Origin: Microbacterium foliorum
Lineage (GTDB): Bacteria > Actinomycetota > Actinomycetes > Actinomycetales > Microbacteriaceae
Direction of reading: 5' to 3'
Length of the DNA stretch: 64,000 nt
NCBI RefSeq assembly: GCF_006385575.1
Contig: NZ_CP041040.1
Coordinates: forward strand, 2,294,001-2,358,000
Made by a program: the position numbers and the translations under genes. The notes below the pieces were generated by a model. That model was not told the DNA's origin. It ran no database searches and saw only the letters and a program-made list of their open reading frames with translations. This document shows, one piece after another, positions 9,545 through 24,641 of this stretch (positions are counted from its first letter, which is position 1; each line of letters opens with the position of its first letter).

Positions 9545-10123
9545 TCAGCTCCGGTCGCGCAGCCTCTGGGCGGCTGCGAGCACGCCGATGCCGAGGATGC
9601 CGTTGCGCATCCGCCCGTCGAGAACCGCTGAGACCGCGGCGTCGAGCGGAACCCACTCCACACGGATGTCGGCCTCTTCATCCTCGCGTGCGTGCGCGTT
9701 CTGCGCCGCCGAGACACCGGTCGCGAGGAAGACGTGGATGAGCTCGTCGTTTCCGCCGGGAGTGGTCCACGTCGAGACGAGCGGCTCCCAGTGCGCTGCG
9801 ACCAGGTCGGCCTCTTCGGCGAGCTCGCGTCGAGCGGCCCCGAGCGGCTCCTCCCCTGCCACGTCGAGCAGACCGGCAGGCAGCTCCCAGTCACGGTGGC
9901 GGATCGGATGCCTGTACTGCTGGATCAGCAGCACCCGCCCCTCGTCGTCCAGAGCGAGGATCGCCACGGCGCCGGTGTGCGCGACGTACTGGCGGCGTAT
10001 CTCTCCGTCGCCGTAGCGCACCCGGTCGTCGCGGACGTTCCAGACCGCACCCTCGTACGCGAGGTCACTCTGCAGGACTTCCGGCTCGAAGGGCTCGTCA
10101 CGCAGGTCGTCGAACTCAGGCAT
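9545..10123 (-). CDS. ADP-ribose pyrophosphatase-type Nudix hydrolase
   Basis: A 192-residue Nudix hydrolase of the ADP-ribose pyrophosphatase group, which splits ADP-ribose into AMP and ribose 5-phosphate. The Nudix box starts at [11 protein letters not shown] and continues through [11 protein letters not shown]; the [15 protein letters not shown] segment before it is typical of ADP-ribose pyrophosphatases. It lies between pyrG and xerD, a conserved actinobacterial order. Its ATG lies in the second copy of a 22-base tandem duplication that also covers the pyrG stop; the start has only a weak ribosome-binding site. Confidence 0.93.
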   Translation of the reverse strand: MPEFDDLRDEPFEPEVLQSDLAYEGAVWNVRDDRVRYGDGEIRRQYVAHTGAVAILALDDEGRVLLIQQYRHPIRHRDWELPAGLLDVAGEEPLGAARRELAEEADLVAAHWEPLVSTWTTPGGNDELIHVFLATGVSAAQNAHAREDEEADIRVEWVPLDAAVSAVLDGRMRNGILGIGVLAAAQRLRDRS

Positions 10124-10137
10124 CGGCTTCGACGAAC

Positions 10138-10154
<17 letters not shown>
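10111..10154. repeat. Exact 22-base tandem duplication at the pyrG/Nudix junction
   Basis: Two identical 22-base units (10111-10132 and 10133-10154) each contain the sequence ATGCCTGAGTTCG on the minus strand. The upstream unit holds the pyrG stop, the downstream unit holds the Nudix ATG. The upstream ATG opens a nine-codon frame (MPEFVEADA) that stops inside the Nudix start region. Before duplication the two genes would have overlapped by eight bases. Confidence 0.95.
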
Positions 10155-11838
<1,684 letters not shown>

Positions 11839-11852
11839 GGGCTTCGATCCTA

Positions 11853-13544
11853 TCAGGAGGTGGAGGTGCCGAGGCTGAGAAGTTCTCGGGCATGGGTGAT
11901 CGCGGCATCCGAATCGGTCAATCCGGACAGCAGTCGAGCCATCTCAGCCTCGCGCTCCTGCCCCTCGAGACGGCGGACACTCGACGCGGTGACTGCTCCG
12001 TCGTTGGATTTGACGACCGAGAGGTGGTTGGTGGCGAAGGCGGCGACCTGAGCCAGATGAGTGACGGCGATCACCTGCGACTTCTCTGCAAGTCGGGCGA
12101 GTCGCCGGCCGACCTCGATCGCCGCGGCGCCGCCGATGCCGGCATCGACCTCGTCGAACACGAAGGTCGGCACGGGGTCGGTTCCGGCGATGACGACCTC
12201 GATCGCGAGCATCACACGCGAGAGCTCACCGCCGGACGCACCCTTGCCGACCGATCGGGGTTCGGCTCCGGGGTGCGGTGCGAGCAGGATCGCGACGTCG
12301 TCGCGACCGTGAGCGCTCTCCGTGCCCGGCGTGACCGCGACCTCGAGGGTCGCGTCGGGCATCGCGAGGGCATGCAGCTCCTCGCTCACGGCGACGCCGA
12401 GCCGCGCGGCGGCGGCGGTGCGCTCCGCCGTCAGGGCGTCAGCATGTGCATCGAGCGCTGCGCGGGCGGCGTCACGTTCCGCTTCGAGGCGATCGAGCCT
12501 CTCACCGTCGTCATCGAGTTCAGCGAGCCTCGTCGACCCCGTCTGCCAGAGCTCGAGGGCCTCGTCGAGCGAACCGTGCGCGCGGATCAGCGTGCCCAGA
12601 GCCGCACGTCGCTCTTCGACGGCCGCCAGCTCGTGCGGTCCCGTCTCATCGAGATCGGCCAGGTATGCCGAGAGCTGGGCGGCGACATCGGCGATGCGAT
12701 AGCCGATGTCCGCGAGAGCAGCCGAGATGTCGGTGAGTGCGGAGTCGGAGACGCGCTCGAGTGCTCGACGGGCTTCGGCGACCAGAGCGGATGCATCCGG
12801 CTCGCCCTCTTCGCTCGAGAGAGCGCTGTGCGCGAGCGCGGCGGCGAGGCGCAGCTCTTCGGCGTTCGCGAGACGCTCGGCCCGTGCCGCCAGCTCGACG
12901 TCCTCCCCCGGTTCGGGGGCTGCGGCCTCGATGAGCGCCAACGCCTCACGGAGGCGCGACGCCTCCTCGGCTCGGCGATCTCGGTTCTCGGTGATGTCGG
13001 CGATCTCGGCATCCAGCTCGCGCCACCGCGTGAACGACGATGAGTAGGCGTCGAGCGCCTCGGCGATCGGCACCCCTCCGAAGCGATCGAGGGCATCGCG
13101 TTGCGCCGCGGACGAGCGCAGCCGCAGCTGCTCGGACTGACCGTGCACGACGACCAGTTCCTCGGCCAGCGCGGACAGCACTCCGGCCGGCGCCGCGCGT
13201 CCTCCAACGCTCGCGCGGCTGCGCCCCTCAGCACTCAGCGTGCGAGAGACGTACAGCTCGGCGGAACCCGATCCTGCCGGCTCCAGCTCTCCACCGGCGT
13301 CTGCGACGATGTCGGCGACGTCGCCCGTCTCGGGCACGATCCACACTCCCGCGACGGACGCCTGAGCCGCACCGGCTCGAACAGCACCGGAGTCTGCCCG
13401 CTGGCCGAGCAGCAGTCCGAGGCCGGTCACGACCATGGTCTTGCCCGCACCGGTCTCGCCGGTGATCGCGGTGAACCCGGCGCCGAGCGGCAGCACGGCG
13501 TCGGCGATCACGCCGAGTCCCTGCATCCGCATCTCCTCGATCAC
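11853..13544 (-). CDS. recN: DNA repair protein RecN
   Basis: A 563-residue SMC-like ATPase acting in double-strand break repair. Walker A is [10 protein letters not shown] near residue 28, the ABC signature is [14 protein letters not shown], and Walker B is [12 protein letters not shown]; the central 300 residues are alanine/glutamate-rich coiled coil. The GTG at 13544 overlaps the nadK stop as GTGA and yields the usual N-terminus [13 protein letters not shown]; the ATG eight codons further upstream is less likely. Confidence 0.96.
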   Translation of the reverse strand: MIEEMRMQGLGVIADAVLPLGAGFTAITGETGAGKTMVVTGLGLLLGQRADSGAVRAGAAQASVAGVWIVPETGDVADIVADAGGELEPAGSGSAELYVSRTLSAEGRSRASVGGRAAPAGVLSALAEELVVVHGQSEQLRLRSSAAQRDALDRFGGVPIAEALDAYSSSFTRWRELDAEIADITENRDRRAEEASRLREALALIEAAAPEPGEDVELAARAERLANAEELRLAAALAHSALSSEEGEPDASALVAEARRALERVSDSALTDISAALADIGYRIADVAAQLSAYLADLDETGPHELAAVEERRAALGTLIRAHGSLDEALELWQTGSTRLAELDDDGERLDRLEAERDAARAALDAHADALTAERTAAAARLGVAVSEELHALAMPDATLEVAVTPGTESAHGRDDVAILLAPHPGAEPRSVGKGASGGELSRVMLAIEVVIAGTDPVPTFVFDEVDAGIGGAAAIEVGRRLARLAEKSQVIAVTHLAQVAAFATNHLSVVKSNDGAVTASSVRRLEGQEREAEMARLLSGLTDSDAAITHARELLSLGTSTS

Positions 13545-14455
13545 GAGGCCGCCCCCTGTCCGCGCCATCCGGCGACCGGCAGCTGGAACTTGCGCACCAG
13601 TCGGTTGGTGAACTCTGTGGGGTGCAGGCGCGCGAGGCGCACCGGACGCGAAGACTTGCGCACCACGACACGCGCGCCCGGAGGCAGGTCATGCGAGCGG
13701 CGACCATCGCACCAGAGGATGCCGGAACCCGAGGTGCCCTCGAGCATCTCGATCGCCACAGCGGCGTCGGGGCTGACCACGAGCGGCTTGGCGAACAGCG
13801 CATGAGCCGACAGCGGCACGACCGCGATGGCCTCGACGCTGGGCCAGATGACCGGTCCCCCGGCGGAGAAGTTGTAGGCGGTCGATCCGGTCGGCGTCGA
13901 CACGACCATGCCGTCGCACCCGAAGCTCGACAGAGGCAGACCGTCGATCTCGAGCACGACCTCGATCATGCGTTCACGGCTGGCCTTCTCGACCGTCGCC
14001 TCATTCAGCGCGAAGGTCTCGTACACGACGGCACCGTCGGCATCCTTGACGCGCACCGACAGCGCCAGGCGCTCTTCGACCTCGTAATCGCGGTCGATCA
14101 CGCGCCGCACTGCCGCATCCATGTCGTCTCGATCGATCTCGGCGAGGAATCCGACGTGGCCCATGTTGATGCCGAGCACCGGAGCCGAGCAGCCGCGCAC
14201 CAGTTCGGCGGCGCGGAGGATAGTGCCGTCGCCGCCGAGGACGATCGCGAGCTCGAGCTCGTCCTGCTGCACCGTCTCGCCGAGGATGTCGACGTCGGCG
14301 AAGTGAGGATCGACGGCACGCAGGTCGCCGCTCTCGTCGGGCGGAAGCACAGGGCGTGCGCCGGCATCGCGGAGTTCATCGACGACCTTGCGGGCGGCCT
14401 CGACGGTGGCTTCCCGGCCGGCGTGGGCGACGACCAGGATGTTGCGCTCGTTCAT
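13541..14455 (-). CDS. nadK: NAD kinase
   Basis: A 304-residue kinase making NADP from NAD. The GGDGT motif appears in VLGGDGTILRAAEL, and the NE/D motif region FALNEATVEK and the glycine-rich TPTGSTAYNFSAGGP are intact. The ATG at 14455 overlaps the tlyA stop as ATGA; upstream in-frame codons are shadow sequence. Operon order tlyA-nadK-recN is a classic actinobacterial arrangement. Confidence 0.96.
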   Translation of the reverse strand: MNERNILVVAHAGREATVEAARKVVDELRDAGARPVLPPDESGDLRAVDPHFADVDILGETVQQDELELAIVLGGDGTILRAAELVRGCSAPVLGINMGHVGFLAEIDRDDMDAAVRRVIDRDYEVEERLALSVRVKDADGAVVYETFALNEATVEKASRERMIEVVLEIDGLPLSSFGCDGMVVSTPTGSTAYNFSAGGPVIWPSVEAIAVVPLSAHALFAKPLVVSPDAAVAIEMLEGTSGSGILWCDGRRSHDLPPGARVVVRKSSRPVRLARLHPTEFTNRLVRKFQLPVAGWRGQGAAS

Positions 14456-15249
14456 CGTCTCCCTGCCAGTGCGTTGATGCGGTCCGACCATTCTGACGGA
14501 TCGCTGCCGCGCCCCGGAGCGAGGTGCAGGAGATACTCCGAGTTGCCGTGCGTCCCGAGGATCGGCGAGGTGAGGATGCCGAGCATACCCAGACCGGAGT
14601 CCCAGGCGCTCCACGCTGTGCGCGCGACCGCATCCGCGCGCGTGGCAGGGTCGGTGACGAGTCCGCCGCGCACCGCGGTGCGACCGACCTCGAACTGCGG
14701 CTTCACGAGCAGGACGATATCTGCGCCGGGCGCAGCGACCCCGGCGACAGCGGGCAGCACGTGCTCGAGGGAGATGAAGGACAGGTCGCCGACGATGAGG
14801 TCGGGGGCCTCAACTTCACCCGTGACCTCCTGCAGGTTCTCGGGAGTCATGTGACGGACGTTGTAGCCCTCGACGACGACGACCCCGGTGTCGGATGCCA
14901 CAGCGCCGGCCATCTGCTCGTGGCCCACATCGACGGCGAGAACGCGTCGCGCTCCGCGCTCACGAAGCACCTGCGTGAAGCCGCCGGTGGATGCGCCCAT
15001 GTCGAGCGCGAGGCGGCCTTCGGCGGAGATGCCGAATCCGTCGAGAGCGGCGATCAGCTTGTGCGCCCCACGACCGACGTAGTGATCGGCGCCCGCGACG
15101 GTGATCTCCGCGGCGTCCGTGACCGGAGTCGAGGCCTTCACGACGGGGCGTCCGTCGATGCTCACGAGGCCGTCCGCGATGAGCGTGGCCGCATGCGTGC
15201 GCGAACGAGCGAGTCCTCGGGCGGCGAGGGCGGCGTCGAGTCGCGTCAT
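14452..15249 (-). CDS. tlyA: 16S/23S rRNA 2'-O-methyltransferase TlyA
   Basis: A 265-residue methyltransferase that methylates ribose 2'-hydroxyls in both rRNAs; in mycobacteria loss gives capreomycin resistance. An N-terminal S4 domain ([32 protein letters not shown]) is followed by an FtsJ-like fold with the SAM motif LDMGASTGGFTQVL and KPQFEVGR. The ATG at 15249 overlaps the stop of the small gene upstream as ATGA, so the pair is translationally coupled. Confidence 0.95.
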   Translation of the reverse strand: MTRLDAALAARGLARSRTHAATLIADGLVSIDGRPVVKASTPVTDAAEITVAGADHYVGRGAHKLIAALDGFGISAEGRLALDMGASTGGFTQVLRERGARRVLAVDVGHEQMAGAVASDTGVVVVEGYNVRHMTPENLQEVTGEVEAPDLIVGDLSFISLEHVLPAVAGVAAPGADIVLLVKPQFEVGRTAVRGGLVTDPATRADAVARTAWSAWDSGLGMLGILTSPILGTHGNSEYLLHLAPGRGSDPSEWSDRINALAGRR

Positions 15250-15422
15250 CGCGGACCCGGCGCGTCGCGCTGGTCGAGCTTCGCGCCGCTGTCGAGGCGG
15301 CGGGACAGCTCGTCGTGCAGTCCGGAGTATGCGTCTGCTCTGGCAGCGAGCGGCTGCCCCTCGATCAGGCGCAGCCGACTCCACAGACCATCGGCCGGTG
15401 CGTTCGTCGTCTCGTCGCTCAC
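15246..15422 (-). CDS. Small 58-residue protein upstream of tlyA
   Basis: A GTG-started frame of 58 codons reading VSDETTNAPADGLWSRLRLI at the start and ending RRLDSGAKLDQRDAPGPR. It overlaps the tlyA ATG by four bases (ATGA). A TACAGT hexamer ends six bases before the GTG, so it probably is the leaderless first gene of the tlyA-nadK-recN operon. Small acidic/arginine proteins with this DGLWSRLxLIE pattern occur at the same place in related genomes as far as I recall; this is not checked. No function is known. Confidence 0.75.
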   Translation of the reverse strand: MSDETTNAPADGLWSRLRLIEGQPLAARADAYSGLHDELSRRLDSGAKLDQRDAPGPR

Positions 15423-15435
15423 GCTTCTACTGTAC

Positions 15436-15465
15436 GTGGCTCCGCCGACACGTCGGCGGAGCCAC
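15436..15465 (-). terminator. Hairpin terminator after the HAD gene
   Basis: A perfect 14-base-pair inverted repeat (GTGGCTCCGCCGAC and its complement, loop AC) between the HAD stop and the small tlyA-operon leader gene. There is no U-tract, as is common for actinobacterial hairpins. Confidence 0.7.
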
Positions 15466-15483
15466 GGCGATGCAGGGCGCCGG

Positions 15484-16521
15484 TCAGGGGCGGTGGAACG
15501 GGTCGTCGTAGAGACGCTCGGGCACCCGCAGCACGAACACCGGAGTACCGGAGGCCCAGATCGCGGAGGCGCCGGCGCGCAGCAGATCGATCTGCGAGTC
15601 TCCTTCAGCGACGATCTCGACGTCGGCGCCGACGACCCGCACGGATGCGCCGTTCACCGAGTGGACACCGTCTTTCGACGTGACCTCCGGATACGGCTGG
15701 TGCAGTTCGCGCAGGTCACTGAGGATGTACGTCGGACGAGACCCCTCGGGAGCTGCGAGCACGTGCTTCGGTCGGTCGATTCCGGTGAGCACGAGCGCGG
15801 AGTCGATGCCCGCGCGGACGGCCCCGAGGATGTCCGTGTCGAGGCGGTCGCCGATGAACAGCGGCTTCTTAGCACCGAAGCGCTCTGTGGCCTCTTCGAA
15901 GATCGGAGTCTCAGGCTTGCCTGCCACGGTCGCGAGCCGGCCGATCGCGGTGTGCACCGCAGACACGAGCGTCCCGTTCCCTGGGGCGACGCCGCGCTCG
16001 CGCGGGATCGTCCAGTCGGTGTTGGTGGCGATCCACGGGATGCCACCCTCCTCCTCGGGAACCTTCAGCGCGAAGGCGGCTTCGGCGAGATCCGTCCAAG
16101 CGACCTCCGGAGCGAAACCCTGCACGACGGCATCCGGCCCATCCTCGGCGCTGCGGGTGACGGTGTAGCCCGCCTTCTCCGCCTCGTCGACGAGTCCCGC
16201 TCCACCCACGATCAGAAGTGTGGCGGGTGGCGGGACGATTCCGGCGAGGAGCCGCATCGCAGCCTGCGGGCTGGTGATCACGTCAGCGGGCGCGACGTCG
16301 AGACCCAGACTGCTCAGGTGCTCGGCGACCGACGCGTCCGTACGAGACGCGTTGTTCGTGATGTACCCGAGCCGAGCAGTCGCCGCTGCCGCGTTGAGGC
16401 TCTCCACCGCATGCGGCAGCGCGCCAGGACCCGCGTAGACGACACCATCCAGGTCCGCGAGCACGGCGTCCACGCCGTCGAGCGGGGTGCGCAATGCAGG
16501 CTTCTTGGAGAACAGCCCCAC
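15484..16521 (-). CDS. HAD-IIA family phosphatase (NagD-like)
   Basis: A 345-residue haloacid-dehalogenase phosphatase of the IIA (NagD/p-nitrophenylphosphatase) class. The nucleophile motif is DLDGVVY (first Asp), the threonine/serine motif II is in YITNNASRT, the lysine in GKPETPIFEEA, and motif III is IGDRLDTDILGA. The C-terminal 70 residues after the HAD domain are additional and unassigned. The natural substrate is unknown. The GTG start shares its G with the TAG stop of the repeat protein upstream and has GGAGG about six bases upstream, so the two genes form an operon. Confidence 0.92.
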   Translation of the reverse strand: MGLFSKKPALRTPLDGVDAVLADLDGVVYAGPGALPHAVESLNAAAATARLGYITNNASRTDASVAEHLSSLGLDVAPADVITSPQAAMRLLAGIVPPPATLLIVGGAGLVDEAEKAGYTVTRSAEDGPDAVVQGFAPEVAWTDLAEAAFALKVPEEEGGIPWIATNTDWTIPRERGVAPGNGTLVSAVHTAIGRLATVAGKPETPIFEEATERFGAKKPLFIGDRLDTDILGAVRAGIDSALVLTGIDRPKHVLAAPEGSRPTYILSDLRELHQPYPEVTSKDGVHSVNGASVRVVGADVEIVAEGDSQIDLLRAGASAIWASGTPVFVLRVPERLYDDPFHRP

Positions 16522-18710
16522 TACGCCTCCTTCGACGTCTCGGATGCTGCGGAGTCCTCGGCCACGTAGTCGGCGCTTTCGTCGTCGGAGTCGGCGTCGT
16601 CTTCGCCGAGGAGCTCACGGACCTCGTCGTCGATGGACGGCTCAGGCTCGACGTCATCAGCGTCGGCGGCATCCTCGACGTCAGCAACATCGTGACCCTC
16701 AGCGTCAGCGTCAGCGTCAGCGTCAGCGTCAGCGTCAGCGTCAGCGTCAGCGTCAGCGTCAGCGTCAGCGTCAGCGTCAGCGTCAGCGTCAGCGTCAGCG
16801 TCAGCGTCAGCGTCAGCGTCAGCGTCAGCGTCAGCGTCAGCGTCAGCGTCAGCGTCAGCGTCAGCGTCAGCGTCAGCGTCAGCGTCAGCGTCGTCGAAGT
16901 CGCCTTCGATGAGGCCGTCCTCGATGATGATCTCCTCGTCGCCAGCCTCGTCGACACCGAGTGCCTGGGCGGCGACCTCTGCACGGTGCGCCCAGAACTC
17001 GGCTTCGTCGGTTCGTCCGAGGTCCTCGAGCACGGCTGCACGAGCAGCGAACAGCGCAGGGCTCCATTCGAAAGCGCGGTCGGGATCGAGCTCAGGAATC
17101 TCGAGTTCGCCGAGCGCGAGCTCGAGGTCCCCCTGATCCAGGCGCGCTCCGGACATCGCGATCGCCAGAGAGACGCGCACGGGTGTGGGGAGAGCAGCCC
17201 GGTCCACGGCGCGACCGGTCTCGAGGGCACGGTCGGGGCGACCGATGCCACGCTCGCTGTCGACCATGAGCGCGATCTGGTCGTCCTTGCCGGAGATGCG
17301 ACGGTAGGTGCGCAACTCACGAAGGGCAAGCGCGAAGTCCTCAGTGGCGTATGCAGTGATACCGAGGGTCTCGCGGACGATCGCGATGCGACCTGCACGG
17401 CGGGAAGCCGCAAGGGCGTGCTCGTGCGCACGGGCCGGATCCTCGTCGATGAGCTGAGACGCCATGGCGAGGTGACGCGCGACCAGCTCCGCGTTCTCCT
17501 TGCTGAGGGTCTTCAGTTCGTTGCGGGCCGAGGTGTGCAGGTCACGGGCCGTGACCTCATCCGGGATGTGCGGGTCGTTGAAGCGCGGCCGATCGCCGTC
17601 TGCCTGAATCGGACGCTCGCGGCCCGCTCCCCCGCGCTGCGGGTACGAACGCGACGAGTCGCGGTCCTGTCCGCCGTTGCGACCGTAACCACCCTCACGG
17701 CGCGGAGCGCCGCCGTCGCGGTTGTAGCCACCGGAGCGGGGTGCGTCGTTGTCGCGGCGCGGAGCACCACCGTCACGGTTGTAGCCACCGGAGCGGGGTG
17801 CGTCGTTGTCGCGGCGCGGAGCACCACCATCACGGTTGTACCCACCCGAGCGAGGTGCGCCACCGTCGCGGTTGTAGCCACCGGAACGGGGTGCGTCGTT
17901 GTCACGGCGCGGAGCACCACCATCACGGTTATAGCCACCCGAACGAGGAGCGCCACCATCACGGTTGTACCCACCAGAACGAGGAGCGCCACCATCACGG
18001 TTGTACCCACCCGAACGAGGAGCACCACCATCACGGCTGTAGCCACCAGAACGAGGAGCACCGCCATCACGGCTGTACCCACCGGAGCGCGGTGCGCCAC
18101 CATCACGGTTGTAGCCACCGGAGCGGGGCGCGTCGTTGTCGCGGCGCGGAGCGCCAGCGTCACGGTTGTACCCACCCGAGCGAGGGGCGCCACCGTCACG
18201 GTTGTACCCGCCCGAACGGGGAGCACCACCGTCACGGTTATAGCCACCCGAACGGGGCACATCGTTGTCGCGGCGCGGAGCACCACCATCACGGTTGTAG
18301 CCACCCGAACGGGGTGCACCACCATCACGGTTGTACCCACCGGAGCGCGGTGCGCCACCATCACGGCTATACCCACCGGAGCGGGGCGCGTCGTTGTCGC
18401 GGCGCGGAGCGCCAGCGTCACGGTTATAGCCACCCGAACGAGGGGCGCCACCATCACGGTTATAGCCACCAGAACGAGGTGCACCACCATCACGGTTGTA
18501 CCCACCCGAACGAGGAGCACCACCATCACGGTTATAGCCACCAGAACGAGGGGCGCCACCATCACGGTTGTAGCCGCCCTCGCGTCGGGGCGCGTCATCG
18601 CGACGCGAACCGCTGCTTCGGTTCTGGTCCGAGCGCCCTCCGGAAGGTCGGTGACCGCGCGATCCATTGTCGTCGTTGCGACGCGGACGGCGCTCTTCCT
18701 CTTCCGGCAT
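16521..18710 (-). CDS. RGG-like/TPR-like repeat protein with (DA)n tract
   Basis: A 729-residue protein in three parts. Residues about 1-45 are charged; 45-339 are about 21 tandem units of GGYNRDGGAPRS, six of them extended with RRDNDAPRS, giving an Arg/Gly/Tyr-rich, probably disordered tail similar in composition to RNA-binding RGG regions. Residues about 365-600 are helical and alanine-rich (NELKTLSKENAELVARHLAMASQLIDEDPARAHEHALAASRRAGRIA), resembling TPR-like repeats. The C-terminal part has a 32-copy Asp-Ala alternation followed by an acidic tail. A homologous short-form gene sits next to the HAD/tlyA block in related genomes. ATG at 18710 has AGGGAG upstream. Function unknown; RNA or ribosome association is only a guess. 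Confidence 0.85.
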   Translation of the reverse strand: MPEEEERRPRRNDDNGSRGHRPSGGRSDQNRSSGSRRDDAPRREGGYNRDGGAPRSGGYNRDGGAPRSGGYNRDGGAPRSGGYNRDGGAPRSGGYNRDAGAPRRDNDAPRSGGYSRDGGAPRSGGYNRDGGAPRSGGYNRDGGAPRRDNDVPRSGGYNRDGGAPRSGGYNRDGGAPRSGGYNRDAGAPRRDNDAPRSGGYNRDGGAPRSGGYSRDGGAPRSGGYSRDGGAPRSGGYNRDGGAPRSGGYNRDGGAPRSGGYNRDGGAPRRDNDAPRSGGYNRDGGAPRSGGYNRDGGAPRRDNDAPRSGGYNRDGGAPRRDNDAPRSGGYNRDGGAPRREGGYGRNGGQDRDSSRSYPQRGGAGRERPIQADGDRPRFNDPHIPDEVTARDLHTSARNELKTLSKENAELVARHLAMASQLIDEDPARAHEHALAASRRAGRIAIVRETLGITAYATEDFALALRELRTYRRISGKDDQIALMVDSERGIGRPDRALETGRAVDRAALPTPVRVSLAIAMSGARLDQGDLELALGELEIPELDPDRAFEWSPALFAARAAVLEDLGRTDEAEFWAHRAEVAAQALGVDEAGDEEIIIEDGLIEGDFDDADADADADADADADADADADADADADADADADADADADADADADADADADADADADADADADAEGHDVADVEDAADADDVEPEPSIDDEVRELLGEDDADSDDESADYVAEDSAASETSKEA
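16699..16890. repeat. Perfect hexanucleotide array, 32 copies
   Basis: Uninterrupted tcagcg units for 192 bases, counted along the sequence. On the coding strand they encode alternating Asp and Ala in the acidic tail of the repeat protein. Copy-number change keeps the frame. Confidence 0.97.
17694..18578. repeat. Array of 36- and 57-base coding repeats
   Basis: About 21 tandem units encoding GGYNRDGGAPRS (36 bases) or the same with RRDNDAPRS inserted (57 bases). Units differ mainly at third codon positions, so they are older and more diverged at the DNA level than the hexamer array. Confidence 0.9.
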
Positions 18711-18747
18711 GATGCTCCCTGTTCTAGTTGTTATTGTTGTTAACGCA

Positions 18748-18777
18748 AAATGGCCACCCAACGATGGGTGGCCATTT
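18748..18777 (-). terminator. Terminator of the rRNA operon
   Basis: A perfect 13-base-pair stem (AAATGGCCACCCA with a four-base loop) just downstream of 5S rRNA, with moderate T-richness after the stem on the minus strand. Confidence 0.8.
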
Positions 18778-18787
18778 GCTTAAAAGA

Positions 18788-18907
18788 AGTCCGGCGGTGT
18801 CCTACTCTCCCACAGGGTCCCCCCTGCAGTACCATCGGCGCTGTGAGGCTTAGCTTCCGGGTTCGGAATGTAACCGGGCGTTTCCCTCACGCTATGGCCG
18901 CCGAAAC
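18788..18907 (-). rRNA. rrf: 5S ribosomal RNA
   Basis: About 120 bases starting GTTTCGGCGGCCATAGCG on the minus strand, with CCGAACCCGGAAGCTAAG in the centre and CACCGCCGGAC at the end, which pairs with the 5' end. Ends are approximate to a few bases. Confidence 0.95.
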
Positions 18908-19009
18908 ACTATAGATGTTTCAATCAAAACACATAACAAAGTCATTGTCATGCGGTTCTCGACCGTACATCGAGAACCACTCAGTGGACGCGTAGCACCA
19001 ACAAACGGT

Positions 19010-24046
<5,037 letters not shown>

Positions 24047-24300
24047 AAAAGAAATGCATACGACACCGGGAAAACGGTGACGCAGCGAGTTTGATGCTGA
24101 CCAAAGAGACAAATTCATTGCTGACTTCATCCGAATGCCAACCCCACAAGGAGGTTGGTCTTTGATCCAAAGGAATTCTCACCCAGCCGAAGCTAGACGA
24201 GGATAATTTGGCATTTGACAAGTGCACGCTGTTGAGTTCTCAAGGATCGGATGCTCCCACGACCCAGTCATCACAACCAGGCCCGAAGGGCAACTTCTCT

Positions 24301-24328
24301 ATCTTAGCCATCCCGTCCCGCTTGTCAA
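24301..24328 (-). promoter_or_regulatory. rRNA operon promoter
   Basis: On the minus strand TTGACA, a 16-base spacer and TAAGAT, an almost consensus vegetative promoter about 255 bases upstream of 16S. It is the strongest -35/-10 pair I see in the window. Confidence 0.85.
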
Positions 24329-24629
24329 ATCAGCGCGCCGTGCGGATCTTGGATCCGGTGCGCAGCCTGTGACAGCCGCAGATGGGGTGGATCTCCCATC
24401 CTAGACGCAGGCGTCTGTTCTCACAAGTGAGGGGATCGGGAGGTGGTTCTCCGCTTGAGGGGGGTAAGGCGCCTGGCCTCTCCGCTTCCCTGTGGGGCGA
24501 ACAAGTAATAAGTTACGTGGGTTCCGGGGTTCCGGCAAATCCAGGCTGTCCGCCGGGCGTGTCGCTGCAACCGTCGAGGGATCTTTTCCCAGTCCAGCGC
24601 AGGTATTCGTCTCAGATCGCCGCCACGAG

Positions 24630-24635
24630 TACGAT
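24630..24635 (+). promoter_or_regulatory. TACGAT -10 element, probable leaderless CoA-transferase start
   Basis: TANNNT hexamer ending six bases before the GTG at 24642. Confidence 0.5.
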
Positions 24636-24641
24636 CGCAGC

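Larger units (their letters stand above)
24047..24641. other. rRNA leader, promoter and CoA-transferase upstream region
   Basis: Holds the 16S leader (24047-24294) with the conserved GAGAACTCAACAGCG element at about 24229-24244, the rrn promoter at 24301-24328, and the -10 element of the plus-strand CoA-transferase at 24630. Nothing else recognisable is seen in 24330-24629. Confidence 0.7.

Noticed and set aside
17694..18578. Regular repeats as a CRISPR-like array
   Set aside because: Repeats are contiguous and coding with 36/57-base periods, without spacers of unique sequence and without cas genes.
16494..18743. 749-residue plus-strand open frame opposite the repeat protein
   Set aside because: It is open because the repeats on the other strand have no stop in that frame. 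It reads as Val-Ser and Thr-Ile-Thr-Val runs, without a family match, and the minus-strand frame has a ribosome-binding site and a coherent domain layout.
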